Positions 25,278 to 33,972 of a DNA stretch of 64,000 nucleotides are shown here, piece after piece. Position 1 is the stretch's first letter. The number at the start of each line of letters is the position of its first letter. The translations under genes were made by a program, and so were the position numbers. The stretch is taken from NCBI GenBank assembly GCA_016938655.1, contig JAFGUG010000043.1, positions 62,001 through 126,000 on the forward strand. Reading direction: 5' to 3'. The notes under the pieces are model-generated. The model was not told the origin of the DNA, did not search any database, and saw nothing but the letters and a program-made list of their open reading frames with translations. This DNA comes from Thiotrichales bacterium (GTDB taxonomy: Bacteria; Pseudomonadota; Gammaproteobacteria; Thiomicrospirales; Thiomicrospiraceae).

Positions 25278-27173
25278 ATGGTTTTTAATAGTTCGCACAC
25301 CTTTAATTTAGAACAACTAAAAGCGATGTTGGCACTCATGCCTAACCCCGTGATTATTAATAAAAGATGCGTGAATGAGTCCGGTGAAGCCTATGAAGAG
25401 ATTGTTTATGTCAATCCTGTATTTGAAAGCACGCTTGGCTATACCATTGAAGATATTCCAACTCATGAAGCTTGGTTTGATAAAGCTTATCCGGATCGTA
25501 ACTATCAAGCTTATATTATTAAAGAGTGGCGTAAAAGTTTAGAAACGGCCGCAAAAAATGACACCCCATTACTCGGATTTACATGCAAAGTATTTACGAA
25601 AAAAGGGGCTTACAAATGGTTTGAAGTTACTAGCCAGATAAATTCCAATATTTTGAATGATTATTATCTCATTGTGTTTTTAGAGGTCGATGCACCCGAA
25701 GATGCAATTTTAAACCTACAATCGCTGACCAATGAATTAATCGAAAAAAATCATGAGCTTGAACGCAGTAAAAGTGTTTTGGATGAAGTTCAAGAAATTG
25801 CGCAAATTGGTAGTTGGGAAATTGATTTAGTTGAAAATACCATTTCTTGGTCACCCGAATTATTCAATATTTTCATGGAAGATCCAGCAACCCACGTCCC
25901 AACACTTGAAGACTTTTATCGTCGTCTTGAGCCAGAAGAGGCAACCTTGGTTCAACAGCAGATTGAACAGGCGATTCAAACCGGTGAAAAGCGCAGTGTT
26001 GTGGTGACCTCTAAGCGAGGGGATGGCAGCCCTCTTAGTATAGAAATTTACGGTAGAGCCGTGTATGACGAGCTGAGTGGTCAACCCATTAAGCTCGTTG
26101 GTGCGACAATGGATATTTCTGACCGGGTTGAACTTTTGACTGAAAATGGTGAACTGGCAAAGTTAATTCGAGTGGCACAACAAGAGTTGTATATTGTTGA
26201 TTATGAAACCGATAAGTTTGTTTATGTAAATGAAAGTGCCAGCCGCAATACAGGGTATTCAATTCAAGAACTGCTTGATTTTACAGTTCACGATATTAAT
26301 CCGCAGTTGACTCCCGAGAGAGTTAAGCAGATGAAGTTAGCGGGTCAAGCTTTAGATAAGATGCACAATACCTCTATCCATCAACGCAAAGACGGTTCCA
26401 CTTACCCTGTTCATGCAACGTTACAGAGAGTGACCTATAAAAACCGTCCGTGTTATGCGATTTTTGATATCGACATTACCGAACTCAAGGCGATAGAGCA
26501 AATCTTAGACGATCAGTTAAAGTTATTTGAAAACATTATTGATTCCGTTCCCGTTCGAATTTATTGGAAAGATCTGCATGGCGCCTACTTGGGTGCCAAT
26601 AAACACTTCTTAAAGGATGCTGAGTTGCAGTCAAATAGCGAACTGATTGGCAAGACGGACTTAGATTTAATTTGGGCAGAGAGTTCGGGAGAGGCCTATC
26701 TACTTGAGGATTTTCAAGTGATGGAAAGCGGCGTTGAAAAATTGCAGGTCGAAGAGATTGTGACTAAGGCTAATGGGGAGCGCATGGTGTTGTCTAATTC
26801 AAAGGTACCTCTGACGAACACGAAAGGCGAAATTGTGGGGTTATTAGGTACCTATGAAGATATTACGCAGCGCCGAAAAATGCAAGATGAGCTTATGAAG
26901 CATCAAGAAGCACTGCACCATCAAGCGCATCATGATTTATTAACCAACCTGCCTAACCGATTGCTGTTGCAAGATCGTCTTGTTAGTGCCGCTCGGCACG
27001 CCAAACGAAGTGGGCAGTCTTTTGCCGTTATGTTTATCGATTTAGATCAGTTTAAACAGATTAATGATGCCATGGGGCACGATGTGGGTGATCGGGTTTT
27101 GCAAGAAATTGCCCGGAGATTGTATGCTGAAATTGGACCAATCGATACTCTAGCGCGAATAGGGGGCGATTAA
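25278..27173 (+). CDS. N-terminal part: four PAS domains plus truncated GGDEF
   Basis: 631 residues from the ATG at 25278 (AAAGGG site); TTG 25236 and ATG 25239 are earlier in-frame options. PAS-like domains lie at about 10-135, 155-285 (GSWEIDLVENTISWSPELF), 300-410 (LYIVDYETDKFVYVNESASRNTGYS) and 420-545 (IYWKDLHGAYLGANKHFL), ending in TYEDITQRRKMQDELMKHQE. A GGDEF front half follows (LTNLPNRLLLQDRL, FIDLDQFKQIN). It stops at GGD, before the catalytic Glu and the product-side helices, so it should lack cyclase activity if not read through. Confidence 0.75.
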   Translation: MVFNSSHTFNLEQLKAMLALMPNPVIINKRCVNESGEAYEEIVYVNPVFESTLGYTIEDIPTHEAWFDKAYPDRNYQAYIIKEWRKSLETAAKNDTPLLGFTCKVFTKKGAYKWFEVTSQINSNILNDYYLIVFLEVDAPEDAILNLQSLTNELIEKNHELERSKSVLDEVQEIAQIGSWEIDLVENTISWSPELFNIFMEDPATHVPTLEDFYRRLEPEEATLVQQQIEQAIQTGEKRSVVVTSKRGDGSPLSIEIYGRAVYDELSGQPIKLVGATMDISDRVELLTENGELAKLIRVAQQELYIVDYETDKFVYVNESASRNTGYSIQELLDFTVHDINPQLTPERVKQMKLAGQALDKMHNTSIHQRKDGSTYPVHATLQRVTYKNRPCYAIFDIDITELKAIEQILDDQLKLFENIIDSVPVRIYWKDLHGAYLGANKHFLKDAELQSNSELIGKTDLDLIWAESSGEAYLLEDFQVMESGVEKLQVEEIVTKANGERMVLSNSKVPLTNTKGEIVGLLGTYEDITQRRKMQDELMKHQEALHHQAHHDLLTNLPNRLLLQDRLVSAARHAKRSGQSFAVMFIDLDQFKQINDAMGHDVGDRVLQEIARRLYAEIGPIDTLARIGGD

Positions 27174-27212
27174 TTCACCATTATTAAAGAGCCCTTTACC
27201 AACACGCAAGAG

Positions 27213-28220
27213 GTGGTTGAGTTTGCTCAAAAAATCATCGATCTGACCAAAGAGCCCATTTTGATTGATTCGCAAGCTCTCTATCTATCGAGTAGTATTG
27301 GCATTAGCTTGTACCCTAAAGATACCACCTCGATTGATGATCTACTGAAATATGCCGATGCAGCGATGTATCGAGCTAAAGATTTGGGTCGAAACAACGT
27401 CCAGTTTTATACCGAAGACATGACACAAATGGCGTTTGAGCATGTGGCAATGCAGGCCAGTTTGCGCCAAGCCATTAAAAATAACGAGTTTGTGGTAGCT
27501 TATCAACCACAAGTGGATGCGGCTCAACACAAAGTGATGGGCATGGAAGCCTTGGTGCGTTGGAATCACCCTTTAATGGGCATGGTGCAGCCAAATAAGT
27601 TTATTCCGCTTGCGGAATCGACTGGCATGATTGTTGAGTTAGATCGTTTGGTTATGCAAAGTGCGATGCTTCAATGGGCCGACTGGCATCAACAGGGGCT
27701 CGATTTGGGGGTGCTGTCTATGAACCTATCGGTTAAACAGATTCAACAAGCGGACTTTATCGACTTTTTACAAAGCAGTCTTCTCTCAACCCAATGCCAT
27801 CCGGATTGGCTCTGTTTAGAGGTCACAGAGAGCGCCGTCATGAAAAACCTAGACGAGATGAAAGCCGTGTTAATTAAAATTCGGGCTTTGGGTATTTCGA
27901 TTGCCGTTGACGATTTTGGAACCGGTTACTCCTCTTTGGCTTATTTAAAACGTCTGCCGGTGAGTAAGTTAAAAATTGACCGTTCCTTTATTCGCGATCT
28001 GCCAGATGACGAAGAGGATGCGACGATTACCCGAACCATTATCATAATGGCCAAAAACTTAGGGTTGGAGGTCATTGCCGAAGGCGTTGAAACCGCTGAA
28101 CAGCAAGCTTTCTTATTAGAGAATGGTTGTCCAGATATTCAAGGTTTTTTATACGCTCAACCCCTTTTAAAAGCGCCGCTTGAAGCGTGGCTAACTGAAT
28201 TTAATGCGCAAGGAGCCTAA
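27213..28220 (+). CDS. C-terminal part: GGDEF remainder plus EAL phosphodiesterase domain
   Basis: Up to 335 residues from a GTG at 27213; ATG 27366 is another possible start, and neither has a strong ribosome site. After the back half of GGDEF (SSSIGISLYPKD, YADAAMYRAKDLGRNN) comes a full EAL domain with MEALVRWNHP, SMNLSVKQI, LEVTESAVM, DDFGTGYSSLAYLKRLPVSKLKID and VIAEGVETAEQ, so all residues I would expect for c-di-GMP hydrolysis are there. It ends 3 bases before the next gene, which depends on the same transcript. If made alone it would be a phosphodiesterase without sensor domains. Confidence 0.7.
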   Translation: MVEFAQKIIDLTKEPILIDSQALYLSSSIGISLYPKDTTSIDDLLKYADAAMYRAKDLGRNNVQFYTEDMTQMAFEHVAMQASLRQAIKNNEFVVAYQPQVDAAQHKVMGMEALVRWNHPLMGMVQPNKFIPLAESTGMIVELDRLVMQSAMLQWADWHQQGLDLGVLSMNLSVKQIQQADFIDFLQSSLLSTQCHPDWLCLEVTESAVMKNLDEMKAVLIKIRALGISIAVDDFGTGYSSLAYLKRLPVSKLKIDRSFIRDLPDDEEDATITRTIIIMAKNLGLEVIAEGVETAEQQAFLLENGCPDIQGFLYAQPLLKAPLEAWLTEFNAQGA

Positions 28221-28222
28221 TC

Positions 28223-28426
28223 ATGCTGGATACCCAAAATATTCAATGCCCTTATTGCTGGGAAACTTTTGAACTGGTTGTCGACCCATCAGAAGCGCAC
28301 CAAGAGTATATTGAAGACTGTTTTGTTTGTTGCCGCCCGATTCATTTAATTATAGAAATCGATCCATCAGACCCAGCAGGCATGGCAAATATTCAGGCGT
28401 TAAGTGAAGACGAAGACATCTATTAA
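28223..28426 (+). CDS. CPXCG-motif cysteine-rich small protein
   Basis: 67 residues. It has two Cys pairs (CPYCWETF near residue 10 and CFVCCRPI near 35) that form a probable zinc-ribbon, and an acidic tail (ALSEDEDIY). It belongs to the conserved CPXCG-type family of unknown function found in many proteobacteria. It has an AGGAG site and follows the EAL part by 2 bases. Confidence 0.88.
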   Translation: MLDTQNIQCPYCWETFELVVDPSEAHQEYIEDCFVCCRPIHLIIEIDPSDPAGMANIQALSEDEDIY

Positions 28427-28475
28427 CCTAATTTATAACCCTTACCAGGGGTTAACCCTCTATTTTTGATACTAA

Positions 28476-28485
28476 GCAGGCCTGC
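28476..28485. repeat. Dispersed palindrome GCAGGCCTGC
   Basis: An exact copy in TAAGCAGGCCTGCTTA (perfect 16-base palindrome), between the CPXCG gene and dabB. Confidence 0.9.
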
Positions 28486-28531
28486 TTAAATTATTGATAT
28501 TAAATCACTTTACAGGTTTTTCTCTTTAATA

Positions 28532-28550
28532 ACCTACTGTTTCTATAGGT
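28532..28550. promoter_or_regulatory. Dyad upstream of dabB
   Basis: ACCTA (28532-28536) and TAGGT (28546-28550) with 9 bases between, flanked by AATA and CTTATT. LysR-type regulators such as CbbR bind dyads of this general size and regulate CO2-response genes; the match is only positional. Confidence 0.3.
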
Positions 28551-28662
28551 CTTATTGGATTTATCAATTATTCTTCTATCCCAAATTTAACTAATATCTT
28601 AATCGTAAATTACTTTGTTTAAATGCATCAATAACAACAAAACTTAAAAGGATGAGTATTAA

Positions 28663-30225
28663 ATGAACACACATATCGTATGGTCTATTTTACTTTATGC
28701 CATCCCGCTGCTCTTTTTTGTAGGGGCTGCGGTTAACTTAAGACAGGCCGGCTGGCCGTTTGCAAAGATGGTGACCATTTTTGCACTCGCCATCTCGTCT
28801 ATTTTTGGTTTGATGGTCGTAACAGGCATAGTTTCATTGGCTGAAACACAGGCAGAAGCTTGGATAAATCCTTCGGCAAGCAGTGCGATTATGCTTATTC
28901 TAATCAGTTTTATTGCCATGATTAACGTGCATTTTTCTGAGAAAAATATGGCGGGTAATCGAGAAGATGAAGCACGTTACTTACGTTGGTTAATGATGAC
29001 GTTGGGGGCGGTTACCATGGTGGTACTGAGTAATCACATGCTGATATTTGTATTAGCGTGGGTTGCAATCAGCTCCGGTCTACACAGACTGTTAATGTTT
29101 TACCCAGAGCGTCCACGTGCCGTATTAGCGGCTTACAAAAAGTTTATTTTTGCTCGAATTGCTGAATTAGCCTTACTTATTGCCGTGTTAATGCTTTATC
29201 ACGACAGCGGGTCTTGGTTGATCAGTGACGTTTATAAAATGGCCGCCGCGTCAGACGGTTTAACCACCTATCAAGAGATCGCCGCGGTTCTATTAGTTAT
29301 TTCAGCACTCATTAAATCGGCTCAGTTACCGGTTCACGGTTGGTTGATTCAAGTTGTTGAAGCCCCAACACCGGTTTCCGCTTTATTACACGCGGGTATT
29401 ATCAACTTAGGTGGTTTCTTAATGATCTTGTTTGCGCCGTTGATTATTCAATCGGCCATTGCTCAGTGGTTACTGTTGATTGTGGGTGGACTCACTACCA
29501 TTGTGGCTGGACTGATTATGATGACCAAGGTCAGCATCAAGGTTCGTTTAGCTTGGTCAACCATGTCGCAAATGGGTCTGATGTTGGTCGAGATTGGCTT
29601 GGGCTTATATGAGCTAGCGTTGTTACACATTGTGGCGCACTCTTGCTACAAAGCGTATGCGTTCTTAAACTCCGGTTCAGAAGTAGAACTAGACATGAAG
29701 CGTCGTTTAGCGCCACCCAAAATGCCGAGTTTTGGGCAGTGGGCGAGCAGTGCTTTTATCTCATTTGGGATTGTGGTGATGATTATCCTCGTGTTTGGTC
29801 TATCCGCCCCTTACAGCCCATGGTTCCTGTTGGCGATTGCCATTATGATTCTGATCGCAGAGCGAGACAGTCAGTCTAAAGCAGGCAGTGTGTTTGGCGT
29901 GTTAACCTTGGCGGCTATTTTAATTGCAGCTTACTCTTTGCAAAAATACGGTGCTGGGTTCATTGCACCGAATATGGCGGATGCCACCGGTGTTTATGGT
30001 GATATGTGGGTGATTGCATTGTTTATGGTATTTATGGGGCTTTATTGGGTCTTGAGATACTTGCCAGAACACCCGCGTGTGATGCGCTTTAGAGTTGCGT
30101 TGTATGCCGGTTTTTATCTAGACGAATGGATGACGCGCACCAGCTTAAAACTGTTTCCAAAACAGTTACCGATTAGAACCAATCCAAAACAGCTGCAAAT
30201 TCCAGAAAAGGAGATGATTCAATGA
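28663..30225 (+). CDS. dabB: Inorganic carbon transporter membrane subunit DabB
   Basis: 520 residues with about 13-14 membrane helices, in the proton-pumping NuoL/MrpA family. Typical features are SGLHRLLMFYPERPRAVLAAYKKFIFAR, the conserved KSAQLPVHGWLIQVVEAPTPVSALLHAG stretch (about 210-240) and HIVAHSCYKAYAFL. With DabA it forms an energy-coupled CO2/bicarbonate-accumulating pump described in Halothiobacillus and Hydrogenovibrio (established). There is no nuo cluster around it and its partner overlaps by 4 bases, which separates it from complex I subunits. The ribosome site AAGGATGAG is good. Confidence 0.93.
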   Translation: MNTHIVWSILLYAIPLLFFVGAAVNLRQAGWPFAKMVTIFALAISSIFGLMVVTGIVSLAETQAEAWINPSASSAIMLILISFIAMINVHFSEKNMAGNREDEARYLRWLMMTLGAVTMVVLSNHMLIFVLAWVAISSGLHRLLMFYPERPRAVLAAYKKFIFARIAELALLIAVLMLYHDSGSWLISDVYKMAAASDGLTTYQEIAAVLLVISALIKSAQLPVHGWLIQVVEAPTPVSALLHAGIINLGGFLMILFAPLIIQSAIAQWLLLIVGGLTTIVAGLIMMTKVSIKVRLAWSTMSQMGLMLVEIGLGLYELALLHIVAHSCYKAYAFLNSGSEVELDMKRRLAPPKMPSFGQWASSAFISFGIVVMIILVFGLSAPYSPWFLLAIAIMILIAERDSQSKAGSVFGVLTLAAILIAAYSLQKYGAGFIAPNMADATGVYGDMWVIALFMVFMGLYWVLRYLPEHPRVMRFRVALYAGFYLDEWMTRTSLKLFPKQLPIRTNPKQLQIPEKEMIQ

Positions 30226-32672
30226 GTAATACAACACTGAATACTTCAAGTTCTAAAAGAAATTTAAACCCATTTGAAGGGGCAACCTTAACAGATACGC
30301 AAAAAACCGCGATCTATGCGGGTTGTGACTTGATTGCACCGACTTGGCCTTTGGATCAGATGATTGCGGTCAACCCATGGTGGGAGTTACGAGGGCGCAG
30401 TTTTAAAAAGGTGTCCGCGGATTTAGCGGCACTTTCGCAGATTACCTGTTTGCCGGCTAAAAATTACTTTAAAGGGCTGTGGCGAGATGCCATTACCCCA
30501 GAGATTTTGCAGCAAGCGATTGATGAGTCTGGTTTAGAGACCACGATTGACGCTTGTGAATCGCACCTGCTTTCCAGTGAAGAGTTAGCGCATTGGCACA
30601 ATGTGAGTGATCTCATGGACAGCGGTCGTAATCGTCAACACAGAATGGCGTGGCGAGATGAAATTACCCATCAGATTAGTCAGTTCTGTGCAATGTACTT
30701 CAATGACTCCGAGCTGTGCAGTCAATCGAGTTATGGCTCAGAACGACTGTATAAAAGTTGGTTGTTGGCCACACAGGCCGATGAAGGGATTGAGATTATT
30801 ATGGATGAGCCGGGGTTAACCGAGCTATTTCATACCTTACCTCGTTCGTCGCGTGCGGTGATTGCCCAAGCGTTAACCGACATGAAGGTGTCTGACGAAG
30901 AGCTAACTGACTACGTTCATGCCTTATTGTTAGACATTAACGGTTGGGCTTCATGGGTGTCGTATTTACGCTGGCAAGACCGTTTAGACGGGGAAGAAAA
31001 TAATATGATGGTCGATTTATTGGCCATTCGCTTGGCGTGGGAGTGGGTACTGTGGCGTTATCAGCAAGGTAAAAACAAAGGCATGTTTGGCGAACTTAAA
31101 TTTTTATGGTTGCATCAACTGTCTAAACTGCCCGAGTTAAAAACGTCGCACATAGAAGCGCAATCTCTAACCTGGATTTGGCAACGTGCCGCCGAGCTCA
31201 GCTACCAAAAACAGTTGCACAGACAATTAAAAGCACCTGCGCCAGAAGTCGATGAACGACCTTTGGTGCAAGCGGCATTTTGTATCGATGTGCGCTCAGA
31301 GGTGATGCGCCGAGCGTTAGAAGCACAAGACAGTCGTATTCAAACGTTTGGTTTTGCTGGATTCTTTGGCCTGCCCATCGAGTACCAAGCACCGGGGAGC
31401 GGGTTGGTACGTCCGCAGTTACCAGGCCTGTTAAAAGCACAACTGCGCTTAAAGTCGATTATCAAACCCGAAAACAATGAAAAACAGCACGCTAAACTCA
31501 ACAGTAAAGCGCGTTGGTTGGAGTGGGGTACGGCCGCACCGGCTACCTTTAGTATGGTTGAAGCCAGTGGCTTGCTGTATGCCTTTAAATTACTCAGAAA
31601 CACCGTGTTTCCGGAGGACCATAAGCACCCGATTAACGACTTAGATATTGGACAGGCCTGGGAACTTACTCAAGACAGTCAGCCGTTAACAACGCAACAA
31701 AAAGTCGAATTAGCGGGCGGCATCTTAAAAGCGATGGGATTAGACAAAAATCTGGCGCAACACGTTTTGTTGGTGGGACACGGAAGCCAAACCTGCAATA
31801 ACGCCATGGCGGCAGGGTTAGACTGTGGTGCCTGTGGTGGGCAAACGGGTGAATTAAATGTGCGTATTTTGGCGCACTTGCTCAATCAACCTGATATTCG
31901 AGCAGGCCTGGTTGATCAAGGTATTACTGTTCCAGAAACCACGCAATTTGTGGCTGCGCTTCATAACACGACCACTGACGATATCCGTATTTTTGATATT
32001 GAAGACATGGATCAAACCGTTGTGCAATGGTTGGAAGGGGCCTCAGATCTTTCAAGACAAGAGCGTGCCGGTCGTTTGGGCTTAACGCACCTGCAAGGTG
32101 AAGCCTTAACCAAGTCGATTCGTGGTCGTGCAAAAGATTGGTCGCAAGTGCGTCCAGAGTGGGGCTTGGCAAACAATGCGAGCTTTATTGTGGCACCGCG
32201 TAAGCGTACTCAACACTTAAACTTGGAAGGCCGTAGCTTTTTGCACGACTATCAATACGAAAATGATACCGATTTTAGTTTGTTGACTTTGATTATGACC
32301 GCACCGATGTTGGTGACCAACTGGATTAATATGCAATATTACAGTTCAGTGTGTGACAACTACAACTACGGTTCAGGTAACAAAGTTCTGCAAAACGTGG
32401 TCGGTGGTAATATTGGCGTATTTGAAGGTAACGGCGGTGACTTACGCATTGGTCTGTCCATGCAATCGCTGCACAATGGTGAAGAGTGGATGCACGAACC
32501 GCTGCGTTTAAGTGTGTACATTGATGCCCCACAAGACGCCATTGCCGATATTGTTCATGCGCATGAGCCAGTTATGAGTCTAGTCAAAAACGAATGGCTC
32601 TTCCTATTTAGCTGGGATCGCGACGGTAACATTTGTCGCTATAACGGCGAAGCGTGGAAGTGCGTTGATTAA
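30222..32672 (+). CDS. dabA: Inorganic carbon transporter catalytic subunit DabA (DUF2309)
   Basis: 816 residues. It is the soluble, beta-carbonic-anhydrase-like subunit of the DAB pump, thought to hydrate CO2 in one direction coupled to DabB. Expected zinc-site residues are all visible: Cys354 and Asp356 in AAFCIDVRSE, His520 in VGHGSQ, and Cys535 in GLDCGACGG; the 15-residue His-Cys spacing equals that described for Halothiobacillus DabA (H524/C539). The start ATGA overlaps the dabB stop, so the two are translated together. Three CAGGCCTG cores lie inside it. A bidirectional terminator follows. Confidence 0.95.
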   Translation: MSNTTLNTSSSKRNLNPFEGATLTDTQKTAIYAGCDLIAPTWPLDQMIAVNPWWELRGRSFKKVSADLAALSQITCLPAKNYFKGLWRDAITPEILQQAIDESGLETTIDACESHLLSSEELAHWHNVSDLMDSGRNRQHRMAWRDEITHQISQFCAMYFNDSELCSQSSYGSERLYKSWLLATQADEGIEIIMDEPGLTELFHTLPRSSRAVIAQALTDMKVSDEELTDYVHALLLDINGWASWVSYLRWQDRLDGEENNMMVDLLAIRLAWEWVLWRYQQGKNKGMFGELKFLWLHQLSKLPELKTSHIEAQSLTWIWQRAAELSYQKQLHRQLKAPAPEVDERPLVQAAFCIDVRSEVMRRALEAQDSRIQTFGFAGFFGLPIEYQAPGSGLVRPQLPGLLKAQLRLKSIIKPENNEKQHAKLNSKARWLEWGTAAPATFSMVEASGLLYAFKLLRNTVFPEDHKHPINDLDIGQAWELTQDSQPLTTQQKVELAGGILKAMGLDKNLAQHVLLVGHGSQTCNNAMAAGLDCGACGGQTGELNVRILAHLLNQPDIRAGLVDQGITVPETTQFVAALHNTTTDDIRIFDIEDMDQTVVQWLEGASDLSRQERAGRLGLTHLQGEALTKSIRGRAKDWSQVRPEWGLANNASFIVAPRKRTQHLNLEGRSFLHDYQYENDTDFSLLTLIMTAPMLVTNWINMQYYSSVCDNYNYGSGNKVLQNVVGGNIGVFEGNGGDLRIGLSMQSLHNGEEWMHEPLRLSVYIDAPQDAIADIVHAHEPVMSLVKNEWLFLFSWDRDGNICRYNGEAWKCVD

Positions 32673-32738
32673 CGAAGTTTTTAAATAACGGTTTGTTCGT
32701 GGCCTCTAATTAAGGGGCTGCTTTTAAAAACCTTAAAA

Positions 32739-32779
32739 CAAAAAGCCCGCTCTCTAAAATTTAGAGAGCGGGCTTTTTT
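32739..32779. terminator. Bidirectional terminator between dabA and ssrA
   Basis: AAAAAGCCCGCTCTCTAAA is followed at once by the complementary TTTAGAGAGCGGGCTTTTT, giving a stem of about 19 bp with A and T runs on the two sides. It can end dabBA on + and tmRNA on -. Confidence 0.92.
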
Positions 32780-32783
32780 TGTT

Positions 32784-33139
32784 TGGTGGAGATGGGCGGA
32801 ATCGAACCGCCGTCCGGAAAGCATCCACTTAAGAATCTACATGTTTATTTGGTCAATTAATTTAACTTCAATGTTACCCGACCAGCAGGGATCACACAAA
32901 GCGAGCTTGTAAGTTTTAGTGAGCACCATCCAAACACATGGTACTGACGATTCCGTATGAGTCTATACAGAGCTGAGGGCTACGGACAACTGGCCCAGTC
33001 TGCACAAGCGGGGTTAAGCCGCTAGAGCGTAGTTATCGTCGTTTGCAACTATAACAATTTAAATTAAGATTTACGTGCATAATTCAGGCACGACATGCAT
33101 CCTAAACTTCAGTCTCCCCGTCGAAACCAGTACACCCCC
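32784..33139 (-). ncRNA. ssrA: Transfer-messenger RNA (tmRNA)
   Basis: 356 bases. The 5' end GGGGGTG pairs with CATCTCC near the 3' end to form a 7-bp acceptor stem, followed by ACCA encoded in the DNA. The T-arm GGTTCGATTCC is present. The tag frame at 33046-33014 reads GCA AAC GAC GAT AAC TAC GCT CTA GCG GCT TAA, giving ANDDNYALAA. The 5' tRNA-like part (GTGTACTGGTTTCGACGGG) is typical. It rescues stalled ribosomes with SmpB, whose gene lies directly upstream on the same strand. It is one-piece, not permuted. Confidence 0.97.
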
Positions 33140-33176
33140 AAAGGTGGTTGGGTTGTTTGACGTTGTTTAAATTTCA

Positions 33177-33186
33177 GCAGGCCTGC
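33177..33186. repeat. Dispersed palindrome GCAGGCCTGC
   Basis: An exact copy in TCAGCAGGCCTGCTCAG, in the tmRNA 5' leader, 38 bases before the mature 5' end. Confidence 0.9.
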
Positions 33187-33240
33187 TCAGATTGAATCCT
33201 TGCAGCGTTGATATTTAAAACAGAAGAAATCTAGTTAATG

Positions 33241-33275
33241 ATTAGATTTCCAAATTTTCAAAGAACTCATGCGAG
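33241..33275 (-). promoter_or_regulatory. boxB/boxA-like antitermination leader of ssrA
   Basis: Read on the - strand: AACTC-GCAT-GAGTT (hairpin) runs directly into GTTCTTTGAAAATTTGGAAA. This closely resembles the boxB-boxA stretch of gammaproteobacterial rRNA leaders and spacers (for example TGCTCTTTAACAATTTGGAA). It lies about 100 bases upstream of the mature tmRNA and downstream of a TATAAT box. Confidence 0.5.
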
Positions 33276-33310
33276 TTTTTCGGTTTTTAGCCTTATTTAC
33301 TCGCGTGCTT

Positions 33311-33341
33311 ATTATATAGGGTTTTAAACTTGAGGTTTCAA
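33311..33341 (-). promoter_or_regulatory. Probable ssrA promoter
   Basis: On the - strand: TTGAAA, 19 bases, TATAAT, then AAGCACGCGAG. The -10 is perfect, the spacer is long, and the GC-rich discriminator is typical of stable RNA promoters. Transcription from here passes the boxB/boxA element before tmRNA. Confidence 0.5.
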
Positions 33342-33384
33342 GGTTAATGGCTATAAATTTTTAAATTTCGTTTACCGGGTGGAT

Positions 33385-33870
33385 TTAGCGCGAATGTTTT
33401 AGGATTCGGTCTTTATCACGGCTCCATTCACGGTCTTTTTCGGTGGCGCGTTTGTCGTGAAGTTTTTTACCTTTGGCTAAGCCAATGTCAATTTTGACTT
33501 TTCCGCCCTTGCTCCAATGCATACTCAATGGCACAACGGTCATTCCGTCGCGGTCAACCTTGCCCATTAGACGCTCTATTTCACGGCGATGTAACAGCAG
33601 TTTACGCAAACGTAATGGGTCGTGTGGGGTATGGGTCGAGGCGGTAATTAAAGGCTGAATTTCCGCACCAAACAGAAACGCTTCATTGTTTTTTAACAAG
33701 ATGTAGCTCTCTTTGATGTTTACTTTACCTTCACGAATGCTTTTGAGCTCCCAGCCCTCTAAACAGAGTCCGGCTTCGTGCACCTCTTCAATAAAATAGT
33801 CGTGACGCGCTTTTTTATTTTGAGCAATCTGGTTAGATGTATTCGCTTTTTTTGCTTGTTTCTTTGCCAT
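33385..33870 (-). CDS. smpB: SsrA-binding protein SmpB
   Basis: 161 residues, standard length. It has [48 protein letters not shown] and the basic C-terminal tail ([23 protein letters not shown]) that enters the ribosome's mRNA channel. It binds tmRNA, encoded 246 bases downstream on the same strand. Confidence 0.96.
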   Translation of the reverse strand: MAKKQAKKANTSNQIAQNKKARHDYFIEEVHEAGLCLEGWELKSIREGKVNIKESYILLKNNEAFLFGAEIQPLITASTHTPHDPLRLRKLLLHRREIERLMGKVDRDGMTVVPLSMHWSKGGKVKIDIGLAKGKKLHDKRATEKDREWSRDKDRILKHSR

Positions 33871-33972
33871 GAGGAAGCCGAGTTACCGTAAATTAAACCT
33901 GAATTAGGCGCGTATTATAGCAGTCATCACGCGGACGTTACACTGCACAGCCCACAAAAATAGGCAAACTGC

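Larger units (their letters stand above)
25278..28220 (+). pseudogene. Multi-PAS GGDEF-EAL gene interrupted by a TAA at the Glu of GGDEF
   Basis: A single open frame of 980 codon positions would encode four PAS-like domains, GGDEF and EAL, but it is broken by TAA at 27171-27173. The sequence reads ARIGG-D-stop-FTII, so the stop replaces exactly the Glu of GGDEF; a single G-to-T change of GAA explains it. The frame is unchanged on both sides, so this is a nonsense change and not a frameshift. The flanking GGDEF sequence (IDLDQFKQINDAMGHDVGD before, SSSIGISLYPKD after) is well kept, suggesting the change is recent or is a base-call error. The two parts are also listed separately because either may be translated. 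Confidence 0.75.

Noticed and set aside
27120-27215. Frameshift as the cause of the split GGDEF-EAL gene
   Set aside because: The frame is the same on both sides of the TAA and the protein aligns without a shift, so it is a nonsense codon.
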